The position numbers and the translations under genes were made by a program. This document shows positions 17,528 to 24,987 of a stretch of 27,047 bases of DNA, one piece after another. Origin of the DNA: an uncultured Pseudomonadota bacterium (lineage in GTDB: Bacteria > Pseudomonadota > Gammaproteobacteria > Burkholderiales > SG8-41); contig CAMPGR010000036.1 of the NCBI GenBank assembly GCA_946885605.1, positions 1 through 27,047 of the forward strand. The letters run 5' to 3'. The notes beneath the pieces are model-generated. The model searched no databases and was not told the origin of the DNA. It saw only the letters and a program-made list of their open reading frames with translations. Each line of letters begins with the position of its first letter. Position 1 is the stretch's first letter.

Positions 17528-18744
17528 CGCGGGTTCGAAGAGGCTGCCGATGCCGCGAGAGGTTCTTTGCCGCGCGCGTTGCGCCGCTGCCACATGAGCC
17601 AGAGCGTCGCCGCCGTCGCGAGCAGCAGGAAAGGCAGCGACCCGTAATTCACGGCGTGCCACCCGCTTGCGTTGAGCAGCAGCCCCGACGAGAGCGAGGA
17701 GAGCGCCATCGTGACGAACACCATGAAGTCGTTCGCGGCCTGCGTCTTGGCACGCTCTGCCGCGGTATGGCACTCGGTGAGCAGCGCGGAGCCGCCGACG
17801 TACATGAAATTCCACCCCACGCCGAGCAGAAACAGCGCCACCCAGAAATTGAGGAGCGCGGTTCCGGCAAGCGCCGCGACGATGCAGACGAAAAGCAGCA
17901 CGATGCCCGCCATGATGATGGTGAGCACGCCGAAACGCTGGATCAGCGCGCCGGTGAAGAACGACGGACCGTACATGCCGATCATGTGCCACTGAAGGAC
18001 GAAGGCCGCGTCGTTGAAATGATGGTGATGCGCGCGCATCGCGAGCGGCGTCGAAGTCATGAAGAGGTTCATGATGCCGTACGACAGCATTGCCGCAAGC
18101 GCCGCGACCATGAACACCGGCTGGCGCATGATTTCGGCGAGCGGCCGCCCGGAATCCTTGCGTTCCTGCTCCGAGAGCTGCGGGATGTCGAGGCGGGTAA
18201 GGAAGAGCATCGCGACGAAGCAGACGACGATGAGCGACAGGTACGAGCCGAGATAGGCGTGATCGGCGAACATGACGCTCGTTCGCTTCGCCATCTCCGG
18301 ACCGAAGATCCCGCCCACGATGCCGCCCGCGAGCGTGAGCGAGATCGCCTTGGCCCGAAACTCCACCTTGGCGGCATCGGCTGCGGCGAAGCGGTAGTAC
18401 TTGCCGAAAGCGGTGTACATGCCCATCACGAACATGCCGGCGCAGAGCAGCCAGAAGTTCGCGATATACATGGCAAGCGCGCAGCCCGCGGCACCCGCCA
18501 TGCCGAGGCCTGTTCCGGTCTGAAAGCCCGCGCGCCGCCCTACCGCGTTCATGAGCAGCGACGCGGGAATCGTGCTCGCGGCGGAGCCGAGCACGTAGCA
18601 GGTCAGCGGTACGGTGGCGAGCGCCTTGTCGGTGGCCAGCGCGAAGCCGGCGAGGCCGGTGACCACGATCATGGTGGTCCCGACGGTCTGCAGCGTAGCC
18701 TGGCAACCGGACAGGACCAGCACGTTGCGGTATTGACGTTCCAT
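17524..18744 (-). CDS. MFS transporter
   Basis: A 406-residue inner-membrane permease with about 12 hydrophobic segments. It begins MERQYRNVLVLSGCQATLQTVGTTM and carries an A-motif-like NAVGRRAGFQTG (about residue 67) and GMYTAFGKYYRFAAAD. In the central half is a run of four histidines (RAHHHHFND, about residue 222), followed by LQWHMIGMYGPSFFTG, typical of a poorly characterised MFS clade found next to redox or metal genes. The substrate is unknown. ATG 18744 is preferred to the in-frame GTG at 18777, because a candidate -10 box (TATAGT, minus strand 18800-18795) would leave almost no leader before the GTG. The stop codon overlaps the start of the downstream methyltransferase by four bases. 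Confidence 0.88.
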   Translation of the reverse strand: MERQYRNVLVLSGCQATLQTVGTTMIVVTGLAGFALATDKALATVPLTCYVLGSAASTIPASLLMNAVGRRAGFQTGTGLGMAGAAGCALAMYIANFWLLCAGMFVMGMYTAFGKYYRFAAADAAKVEFRAKAISLTLAGGIVGGIFGPEMAKRTSVMFADHAYLGSYLSLIVVCFVAMLFLTRLDIPQLSEQERKDSGRPLAEIMRQPVFMVAALAAMLSYGIMNLFMTSTPLAMRAHHHHFNDAAFVLQWHMIGMYGPSFFTGALIQRFGVLTIIMAGIVLLFVCIVAALAGTALLNFWVALFLLGVGWNFMYVGGSALLTECHTAAERAKTQAANDFMVFVTMALSSLSSGLLLNASGWHAVNYGSLPFLLLATAATLWLMWQRRNARGKEPLAASAASSNPR

Positions 18745-18995
18745 GTTGTGAACGCCGGCCTTGTCAGCGGGCGTCACGATTGCGACAAAGCGGCACTATA
18801 GCGCAGCCGCGTAAAGCAGCGCGTGCATCGACCGCATCGTGGACCGCTTGAGGCGGCCCCGCGAAAAGCTATCTCCCGGAAGCGCTCAGCGGGTACGGCG
18901 CCCTGCGCGTTTGGAGCGCCCGTCCGCCATCATGCAGGCGGGCATCGGGATATGCTAACGTTGGTCCCTGCCGGGCCCAAAAAGAGGAGAAGAAC

Positions 18996-19595
18996 GTGAA
19001 ACTGGTGGACCGCGTGAAGAACATCCTGATTCAGCCGAGAACGGAATGGCTCGTCATCGAATCCGAATCCACCGATCCCAAGACGCTCTATCTCAACTAC
19101 CTCGCCATCGTGGCCATCCTTCCGGCTGCGGCGAGCTTCCTGAACTTCGTGCTCTTTGCCGGCCCGTTCGGCACGCGAACGGGCGTGACCGCCGCCCTGG
19201 CGGGCGCAATCACGCAATACGCGCTGAGCCTTATCATGGTGCTGGTGGTCGGGTTTATCGCCGATGTGCTGGCGCCGAGTTTCGATGGGCGCAAGGACCT
19301 CAGCCAGGCGCTCAAGCTCACCGGCTATTCCGTGACCGCCGCCTGGGTTGCGGGCATTTTCGTCATCATCCCTGGGGTCGGCTGGATCATCGTGCTGATC
19401 GGCACCCTGTACTCGCTCTACCTCTTCTTCCTCGGTGCGCCAGTCATGATGAAGGTGCCCGAGCAGAAGGCGATCGGTTACACCGTGGTCGTCGTCGTGG
19501 TCGCGATTGTCGTGAGCTTCGTGATCGGCATGTTCCAGAGCGCCATGCTCGGCCTCGGGCCCGGCGCCATGATGGGCCGCATGCCACATATGTAA
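18996..19595 (+). CDS. Yip1-family integral membrane protein
   Basis: A 199-residue hydrophobic protein with about five membrane segments (roughly residues 34-56, 68-90, 110-125, 127-150 and 160-182). The N-terminal amphipathic KLVDRVKNILIQPRTEW and the following LYLNYLAIVAILPAAASFL are characteristic of bacterial Yip1-domain proteins, as are the FDGRKDLSQALKLTGYSVTAAWVAG loop and the glycine/proline-rich PGVGWIIVL. The function in bacteria is not established. The start is GTG at 18996, strongly supported by AGAGGAGA (18983-18990). The last residues are Met/Gly-rich. It is convergent with the CBS-domain gene, 8 bases away. Confidence 0.85.
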   Translation: MKLVDRVKNILIQPRTEWLVIESESTDPKTLYLNYLAIVAILPAAASFLNFVLFAGPFGTRTGVTAALAGAITQYALSLIMVLVVGFIADVLAPSFDGRKDLSQALKLTGYSVTAAWVAGIFVIIPGVGWIIVLIGTLYSLYLFFLGAPVMMKVPEQKAIGYTVVVVVVAIVVSFVIGMFQSAMLGLGPGAMMGRMPHM

Positions 19596-19603
19596 CGGGC
19601 GCA

Positions 19604-20038
19604 TCAGGCGAGGATGTCCTCGGCCTGGTTACGCCGCAAGAGCTCGTAGATGAAGTCTTCCAGCTCGGGGCCGAGCGCATCGCGCGCGGAAATCATGCCA
19701 ACCGGACGGCCGTCCTCCACCACGGGAACGTGACGGAAGCCGCCTTCGTACATGAGGTGCAACGCGTCGGCAAACGGCTTGTCGGGAGTTATGGTCTGCG
19801 GGTTGCGCGTCATGACCTCCCCAAGCGCCGTCGTATCGACGTCGCGTCCCTCGGCGATCACGCGAAAGAGCGCATCGCGTTCGGTGAATACGCCTGCCAA
19901 CTTGCCGTCCTCCACCACCATCACGGCGCCGACATTGTGGTCTCGCATCAGGCGCGCCGCCGCGATGACGGTTGTGTCCGCCGGCGCTGCGATGACCTGC
20001 TGCTGCTCGATGATGGTCCGGATGGTTCGGTGCGTCAT
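19604..20038 (-). CDS. Two-CBS-domain protein
   Basis: A 144-residue soluble protein made almost entirely of a tandem CBS pair (Bateman module). CBS1 is at about residues 8-65 (VIAAPADTTVIAAARLMRDHNVGAVMVVED...GVFTERDALFRV) and CBS2 at about 75-130 (VMTRNPQTITPDKPFADALHLM...HVPVVEDGRPVGMISARDAL). Such stand-alone modules bind adenine nucleotides (AMP, ATP, SAM or NAD) and are thought to sense energy state; the ligand and partner are unknown here. The ATG at 20038 is chosen because GGAGG lies five bases upstream; the longer in-frame start at 20113 adds a cysteine-rich stretch without similarity. The gene ends 8 bases from the convergent Yip1 gene. Confidence 0.9.
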   Translation of the reverse strand: MTHRTIRTIIEQQQVIAAPADTTVIAAARLMRDHNVGAVMVVEDGKLAGVFTERDALFRVIAEGRDVDTTALGEVMTRNPQTITPDKPFADALHLMYEGGFRHVPVVEDGRPVGMISARDALGPELEDFIYELLRRNQAEDILA

Positions 20039-20197
20039 GGCCGCCTCCGCTCGAAGGACGCCGCCAGGAAGAAGCCCGCGGCAACAGCACGGGTCCTGGC
20101 GGCTGCAAATCATGCTACGCCGGCGCCGCTCGACCGGTCAAACCGCGGTTCGGCAGCGGCCTCGTGGTAGCATCCACGCGAAGCACAGGGAGTTCCG

Positions 20198-20986
20198 ATG
20201 CCGCGGGTTGTCGCCCTCTACCGCTATCCGCTGAAAGGCTTCACGCCCGAAGCTTGCGACCCACTCACCGTTCTGCCGGAGGGGCGCATCGCCGGCGATC
20301 GGGTGCTTGGCTTGCGCTTTGCGAATTCACCTTTTCCGGATCATGCGTGGAGCCGGAAGTACGAGTTCGTGGCGCTCGTCAACACGCCGGGACTCGCGCG
20401 TCTTCAAGTCCGTTTCAACCACCGGGCGTTACGGCTGCAGGTGACCGGCGCGGGCGCGATCATCGCGGACGCCGTGCTCGACGATGCAGGCCGCAGGCGC
20501 ATCGCGGACGCTGTTGCCGAGTTCGTGCGGACGCTCGAGGAGAATCCGCTATCGGGACACCCCGAGCGCCTGCCGCTGCGTCTCATCGGCGACGGCATCA
20601 CGCCACGCTACCAGGACAATGAGGCGGGCCAGATCACGCTGCACAGCAGGGGTAGCCTCGCCGCGGTCGCGCATGCCGTCGGCGGTCCCGCCTTGAACGA
20701 GCTGCGCTTCCGCTCGAATATCGTCGTCGAGGGTCTGCAGGCATGGGAAGAACAGGCCTGGATCGGGAAGACGATCCGCATCGGTGACGTGGCGTTCGAT
20801 GTCGTGAAACCGAAAGTGCGCTGTCTCGCGACGCACGCCAATCCTGTCACCGGCGAGCGCGATCTGCCTCTTCTTCCCACGCTCAAGCGCGCTTTTTCGC
20901 AGGAGGAGCCGACCTTCGCCGTCGGAATGCTCACGCACGGCGCGGGCGGCGAGGTGCGCTTGGGCGATGAAGTGAGCGTGTTGTGA
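20198..20986 (+). CDS. MOSC domain-containing protein (MOSC N-terminal barrel plus MOSC)
   Basis: A 262-residue protein of the MOSC family (molybdenum cofactor sulfurase C-terminal domain), the group containing YcbX and mARC, which use molybdenum cofactor to reduce N-hydroxylated compounds. The N-terminal beta-barrel begins VVALYRYPLKGFTPE and includes IAGDRVLGLRFAN. The MOSC core has LNELRFRSNIVVEGLQAWEEQAWIG and the conserved cysteine in KVRCLATHANPVTGERD (about residue 209), the likely Mo ligand. The start ATG at 20198 is supported by AGGGAG at 20187-20192. No ferredoxin-like C-terminal domain is present, so electrons would come from a separate partner. It could relate loosely to the molybdenum enzyme at 12830-16920, but the genes are separated and not co-transcribed. 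The stop is one base from the convergent Bug gene. Confidence 0.88.
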   Translation: MPRVVALYRYPLKGFTPEACDPLTVLPEGRIAGDRVLGLRFANSPFPDHAWSRKYEFVALVNTPGLARLQVRFNHRALRLQVTGAGAIIADAVLDDAGRRRIADAVAEFVRTLEENPLSGHPERLPLRLIGDGITPRYQDNEAGQITLHSRGSLAAVAHAVGGPALNELRFRSNIVVEGLQAWEEQAWIGKTIRIGDVAFDVVKPKVRCLATHANPVTGERDLPLLPTLKRAFSQEEPTFAVGMLTHGAGGEVRLGDEVSVL

Positions 20987-20987
20987 G

Positions 20988-21965
20988 CTATTCGGGCTGA
21001 ATGCCCGCCGCGCGTATCACTTTTTCCCATTTCGCGATTTCGCTGCGTATCAATGCGCCGAATTCCTGCGCGCTTCCGGGAGCGGGCTCCATCCCGCGCT
21101 GCAGGAACCGCTCGCGGGTTTCCGGCTCGTCCAGCACCTGCCGCAGCTCGCCGTTGAGGCGGTTGACGATCGCCGCGGGCGTCCTGCCGGGCGCAAGCAA
21201 GCCATACCAGCCGTTCACTTCATAGCCTTCGAGACCCGATTCGATGAATGTCGGCAGATCGGGCATGGCGGGGGCGCGCTTGACCGTGGTCACGGCGATG
21301 GCGCGCAGCTTTCCGGCATCGACCTGCGGCTTTAGTGTGGAGATCGAGCCAAAAAACGCCGAGACGCGCCCCGCCATCAAGTCCGGGAGCACCGCGCCGC
21401 CGCCTTTGTACGGGATGTGGTTGAGATCGATGGCGGCGGTCATCTTGAGGAGCTCGGCGGCGAGATGCGGCGGGCTTCCGACGCCGACCGAAGCGTAGTT
21501 GACCTGTCCTGGTCTCGCTTTGGCCCACGCCACGAATTCCTTCACAGTTCTTGCCTGAATGGAAGGATGCACGACCATAAGGTACGGCCCGCCGCCGACC
21601 CGCCCGACGGGCGCAAAATCGCGTGCCGTGTCGTAGGGCAGCTTGCGGCGCAGGCTGGGATTGATCGCGAAACCGGCGGCGACGATCAGGAGCGTGTGAC
21701 CGTCGGGCATCGCGCCAGCGACGATTTCCGAACCGACCACACTGTTCGCGCCGGCCCGGTTGTCCACCACGAAAGGCTGGCCGAGGCGCGCCGCCAGCCG
21801 CTCGGCGACGATGCGGCCCATCACATCGTTCGTGCCACCCGGCGCAAACGGGACGACGAGCCGAACCGGCCGCTCGGGGTAGCGCGATGCGCCGTGGGTC
21901 GTGGCGATCTCGCTCAACGAGATGAGCGCGGCGAAAAGCGCTGACATCCGGATCCCTGGCTTCAT
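20988..21965 (-). CDS. Bug/TctC-family tripartite tricarboxylate transporter substrate-binding protein
   Basis: A 325-residue periplasmic binding protein, the second of this family in the window. A signal peptide (MSALFAALISLSEIATTHG region) is followed by YPERPVRLVVPFAPGGTND, with the VPFAPGG hallmark. Other features are DNRAGANSVVGSEIVAG, PDGHTLLIV, KARPGQVNYASVGVGSP, LNHIPYKGGGAVLPDLMAGRV and the C-terminal REVLDEPETRERFLQRG-like region. The ligand is unknown and no TctA/TctB permease genes are adjacent. The ATG at 21965 has a clear AGGAGG upstream on the minus strand; the longer in-frame start at 22070 lies upstream of that site and is not a signal sequence. It is divergent from the selenoprotein candidate, sharing an intergenic region of 125 bases. 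Confidence 0.93.
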   Translation of the reverse strand: MKPGIRMSALFAALISLSEIATTHGASRYPERPVRLVVPFAPGGTNDVMGRIVAERLAARLGQPFVVDNRAGANSVVGSEIVAGAMPDGHTLLIVAAGFAINPSLRRKLPYDTARDFAPVGRVGGGPYLMVVHPSIQARTVKEFVAWAKARPGQVNYASVGVGSPPHLAAELLKMTAAIDLNHIPYKGGGAVLPDLMAGRVSAFFGSISTLKPQVDAGKLRAIAVTTVKRAPAMPDLPTFIESGLEGYEVNGWYGLLAPGRTPAAIVNRLNGELRQVLDEPETRERFLQRGMEPAPGSAQEFGALIRSEIAKWEKVIRAAGIQPE

Positions 21966-22090
21966 CTTTTTCCGCCTCCTCAATGGTCGCGCTTCATGAT
22001 CATGCCAGCCTGCAAAGCGGCGCGCCATATCGCACGCGGCCTTGCACGACGCCGGGGCGTTACCTACCATTCGGCTACGGAATCGCGCTC

Positions 22091-23401
22091 ATGTCTAACA
22101 TCACCCTGCTCGATATCGATGCACTGCGGAAGACGCGGCTCAAGCCCTACATCGAGCGCTGCCTCCGGAATCGCGCGCCCGACCCCGGCTTTCATGCCGT
22201 CATGGGGCACAACATCGACCTGTGCGAGGCGATGTTCGTTGCCTGGGACACGATATTCAACACCGGCCGCGTCAACCACGCACTGAAGGAAATCATACGG
22301 GTCCAGCTCTCCCGGATGGCATCCTGCGTCTATTGAGGCAACGTGCGTTCCGCTTCGGCGAAGCGGCAGGGGTTGAAAGAAAGCGACATCGACGAAGCGC
22401 TCGCGAATTACGAATCGAGCCCCCGCTTTGACGAGGCCGCAAAGCTCGCGCTGCGTTACAGCGAATGGATGGCGCTCGATCCCGAGCGCATCGATGCCGG
22501 TTTCTACGAGCGCCTCCGCCGCCACTACAGCGACGAAGAGATCGTCGAGCTGGGTGCTTTCATCGGCTTCAACGTGGGCTATCACACGTTTTTCGGCTCG
22601 CTCAAGTTCTACCCGATGTTCGCCCCTGACGGACGACTGGTGAGCCAGGAAGAGTCTGCGCGCATCTATGGCGACGTGCCGGTTTCTCTTCAGTCGCCCG
22701 GGAGCTCTTCGGCCGAGACATCCGAAACTGTCGCGGCGCGTACCGGCGCCAGTCCGAACACCCCTGACGGTCCTTGCTCCGCAAGCCTGAGCCCGGATAC
22801 CGCTCTCCCCGGCGCAAGCCCGCACCGTCTTCCCCGCGCAAGCCGCGATCAGCCATCCGTGAACGAGCGCCCCATCAAACCGCTCCGGCTTGACGAAATA
22901 GGCGATGAGGAACTGAAAGCGCTGATCGTCCGGTGCACGGCGCTTGGCGTGCCGGACGAGAACTTCCCGGGCATACTCGCCCGGGTGCCGAACCATGCAA
23001 AAGCGCTGCTCCAGGCCCTGTTGCACTCGCACACCGAGGGGAACGTCGATCACCGCTTGAAGGAAATCATCCGCATCCTGCTCGCGCGCACCGCGGGCGA
23101 CGCTTACTTCGCTGGCCTGCGTTCCAAGCGTGCCGCAAAAGAAGGGCTCGACGAAGAAACGATCGAGGCGGGCTGCGGCGCGTTCGATGCCGACCCGCGC
23201 TTCGACGACGCCGAGAAGTGGGCGCTGCGTTACGCACACACGCTCTATCGCACGCCCGAAGCGGTCGATGCCGCCTTTTATGCCGAAGGCAAGCGCCACT
23301 ACAGCGAGGCGCAGATCATGGAACTGGGCGCGTTCATCGCCTTTCACTACGGCATGCAGGTTTTCATGCGCAGCAACAGTGACGCTTTCCGCTCCACGTA
23401 G
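22091..23401 (+). CDS. Candidate selenoprotein: tandem AhpD/CMD-like protein with in-frame TGA (Sec82) in a CxxU motif
   Basis: Read through one in-frame TGA (22334-22336), this is a 436-codon protein with two carboxymuconolactone decarboxylase/AhpD-like domains. Domain 1 (about residues 1-190) has LKEIIRVQLSRMAS, then Cys79-Val80-Tyr81-TGA82-Gly-Asn-Val-Arg-Ser, where AhpD-type proteins carry CxxC; it continues in frame with SAKRQGLKESDIDEAL and HYSDEEIVELGAFIGFNVGYH. A Ser/Pro/Ala-rich linker (about 200-255) leads to domain 2 (about 260-436), which repeats the pattern (LKEIIRILLARTAG, HYSEAQIMELGAFIAFHYGM) but has Asp337-Ala-Tyr-Phe340 at the motif. AhpD-like proteins are thiol peroxidase partners, and AhpD-like selenoproteins are known from metagenomes (recalled). 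The ATG at 22091 has a weak ribosome-binding site. Alternatives are a nonsense-mutated gene or two genes split at TGA; the exact placement at the redox site plus the hairpin favours selenocysteine. Confidence 0.75.
22337..22375 (+). promoter_or_regulatory. Candidate bacterial SECIS element
   Basis: The upper hairpin is CCGCTTC (22350-22356), loop GGC (22357-22359), GAAGCGG (22360-22366): a perfect 7-bp stem, 17 bases in all, starting 13 bases after the TGA. A lower helix CAAC (22339-22342) with GTTG (22372-22375) can close it over an asymmetric internal loop. Bacterial SECIS elements lie directly 3' of the UGA, with an apical loop roughly 16-37 bases away that begins with G; here the distance is 20 bases and the loop starts GG. 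No bulged U as in E. coli fdhF is evident, and GC-rich DNA makes chance hairpins common. Confidence 0.6.
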
Positions 23402-23422
23402 CGGTAGGCTGCTGTAGAATGC

Positions 23423-23438
23423 GCCCACGGGGGTGGGC
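23423..23438. terminator. Possible terminator hairpin after the selenoprotein gene
   Basis: GCCCAC (23423-23428) and GTGGGC (23433-23438) form a 6-bp GC-rich stem with a GGGG loop, 21 bases after the stop codon. No T-tract follows, so termination is uncertain. A TAGAAT just before it (23415-23420) might instead be a -10 box for the adaptor gene downstream. The rest of the gap to 23613 holds nothing recognisable. Confidence 0.3.
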
Positions 23439-23613
23439 ATCATAGAAAACAGGCGTTGGCTCAAGCCGCATTGCGAAGGCCGTGCTGTAGCGGGCCCTCC
23501 CGCCCGTCACGCTGCGAATGCGGCGGGTATCCCCATCACGCCGCGCCTTGCGCGCGAATCCCGGACTCGGAATGCCGAGCGCGCCGCGCAATGCGCGGTG
23601 CCGCGTTTCGCCA

Positions 23614-24987
23614 ATGCCGATTGACGCCAGATCCGCGCTGGAATTGCAGGCGGCGGTCCTGGCCCGGCGCCGTTTCGACGAGGCGGCCGTGACTTTTGTC
23701 ACGCAATTCGCGACGCTGTGCGGCTTCGAGCGCGCTTCCATCGGGTTCGTCGAAAACGGGTATGCCAGTGTCGTCGCGATCTCCCACGGCGCCGCGCTCG
23801 ACACAGCGGAGGACGCCGCGCGCGAGGTGGCAGCCGCGATGGACGAGGCGATCGACCAGGCGGCGACGGTCCTGTATCCCGTCCCGACCCACACGGCGCC
23901 CCGGATCACGCTGTGCCACGCCGCGCTCGCACGCCGTCACGGCACCTCAACCTGCACTTTTCCGATCGTCGATGGCGAGGCCATCGTCGGGGCCGTAACG
24001 GCCGAGTTCGCGCCTGACCGGGTTCTTGCGGGGGCCGACACGGAGCTCTGCGAGCATCTCGTAAGTCTCGTGGGTCCTATCCTCGCCCTGAAGCGGGAGA
24101 ACGAAAGACCGTTCTGGTCGAAGGCCCGCCAAAGCTTGCGGGTCGCCTGGAAGCGCCTGCTCAGTCCCGGCGAACCGGCGCTCAAACTATCGCTGGCGGC
24201 CGCGATAATCTCTGCGGTCGTCGTGCTTTTCCTTCCTTTCCCGTACCACGTCAGCGCACCGGCGCGCCTGGAAGGCTCGATCCAGCGCGCCGTGGTGGCC
24301 GCATCCGATGGCTACATCGAGCAGGTATCGGTGCGGCCGGGCGACCCGGTGAAGCAAGGTCAGGTCCTTGCCGAGCTTGCGCAGCACGATCTCCGCCTCG
24401 AGCGCAGCAAATGGGAGAGCGAGCTCGCGCAGCAGGTCAACGCCTACGGCGCGGCGCTCGCCCGCGCCGACCGCGCGCTCCTCATGGTCAACCACGCGAA
24501 GGCCGCTGAAGCCCGCGCGCAGCTCGAGTTGATCGAACAGCAGATCGAGCGCGCACAGTTGAAAGCGCCGTTCGACGGCGTGGTCATCAGCGGCGATCTC
24601 ACCCAGTCGCTCGGCGCACCGGTGCGGCGCGGCGACACCCTGATGGTGGTGGCGCCGCGGGATCGCTACCGTCTCATCGTGGAAGTCGACGAGCGCGACA
24701 TTGCGGATGTCCAGGTCGGCTCCAGGGGCGGGATCGCACTCGCGGCCCTGCCGGCGCAGCCCCTGCCGTTTCAGGTCCAGCGCGTCACGCCGATCAGCGC
24801 CACCCGGGACGGCCGCCATTTCTTCGAGGTGGAGGGGAAGCTCGAGGCAGGAGGCGCGGCGCTGCGCCCCGGGTTACAGGGCGTCGCGCGGATCGAGGCT
24901 GACTCGAGGCCGCTCGCGGCGCGCGCCTTCGGACGTTTGCTGACGTGGCTGCGTTTGCAACTCTGGGCATGGGGAGGGTGGTCGTGA
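23614..24987 (+). CDS. HlyD-type membrane-fusion adaptor with N-terminal GAF-like domain
   Basis: A 457-residue protein. Residues about 5-160 resemble a GAF-type sensor fold (ALELQAAVLARRRFDEAAVTF, CGFERASIGFVENG, TCTFPIVDGEAIVGAVTAEF). A single membrane segment (LSLAAAIISAVVVLFLPFPY, about 193-212) follows. The periplasmic part is a barrel-sandwich/lipoyl hybrid: SAPARLEGSIQRAVVAASDGYIEQVSVRPGDPVKQGQVLAEL is the first half, a coiled-coil hairpin (about 260-305) follows, and QLKAPFDGVVISGDLTQSLGAPVRRGDTLMVV is the second half, then a beta-barrel domain. The start is uncertain: ATG 23614 was chosen because similarity begins there; ATG 23572 and 23518 are in frame with no better ribosome-binding site. 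The TGA overlaps the GTG of the following M50 gene (GTGA at 24984-24987), so the two form an operon. The cargo is unknown. Confidence 0.85.
   Translation: MPIDARSALELQAAVLARRRFDEAAVTFVTQFATLCGFERASIGFVENGYASVVAISHGAALDTAEDAAREVAAAMDEAIDQAATVLYPVPTHTAPRITLCHAALARRHGTSTCTFPIVDGEAIVGAVTAEFAPDRVLAGADTELCEHLVSLVGPILALKRENERPFWSKARQSLRVAWKRLLSPGEPALKLSLAAAIISAVVVLFLPFPYHVSAPARLEGSIQRAVVAASDGYIEQVSVRPGDPVKQGQVLAELAQHDLRLERSKWESELAQQVNAYGAALARADRALLMVNHAKAAEARAQLELIEQQIERAQLKAPFDGVVISGDLTQSLGAPVRRGDTLMVVAPRDRYRLIVEVDERDIADVQVGSRGGIALAALPAQPLPFQVQRVTPISATRDGRHFFEVEGKLEAGGAALRPGLQGVARIEADSRPLAARAFGRLLTWLRLQLWAWGGWS

Noticed and set aside
22334..22345. Reading the AhpD-like locus as two separate genes, with a GTG start at 22343 for the second
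   Set aside because: The GTG lies inside the conserved active-site region, has no ribosome-binding site, is in the same frame as the upstream part, and would leave the first protein without its second redox residue.
23433..23624. Small ORF of 63 codons between the selenoprotein and the adaptor gene
   Set aside because: Arg/Ala-rich translation, overlap with the adaptor start in another frame, and no recognisable motif.
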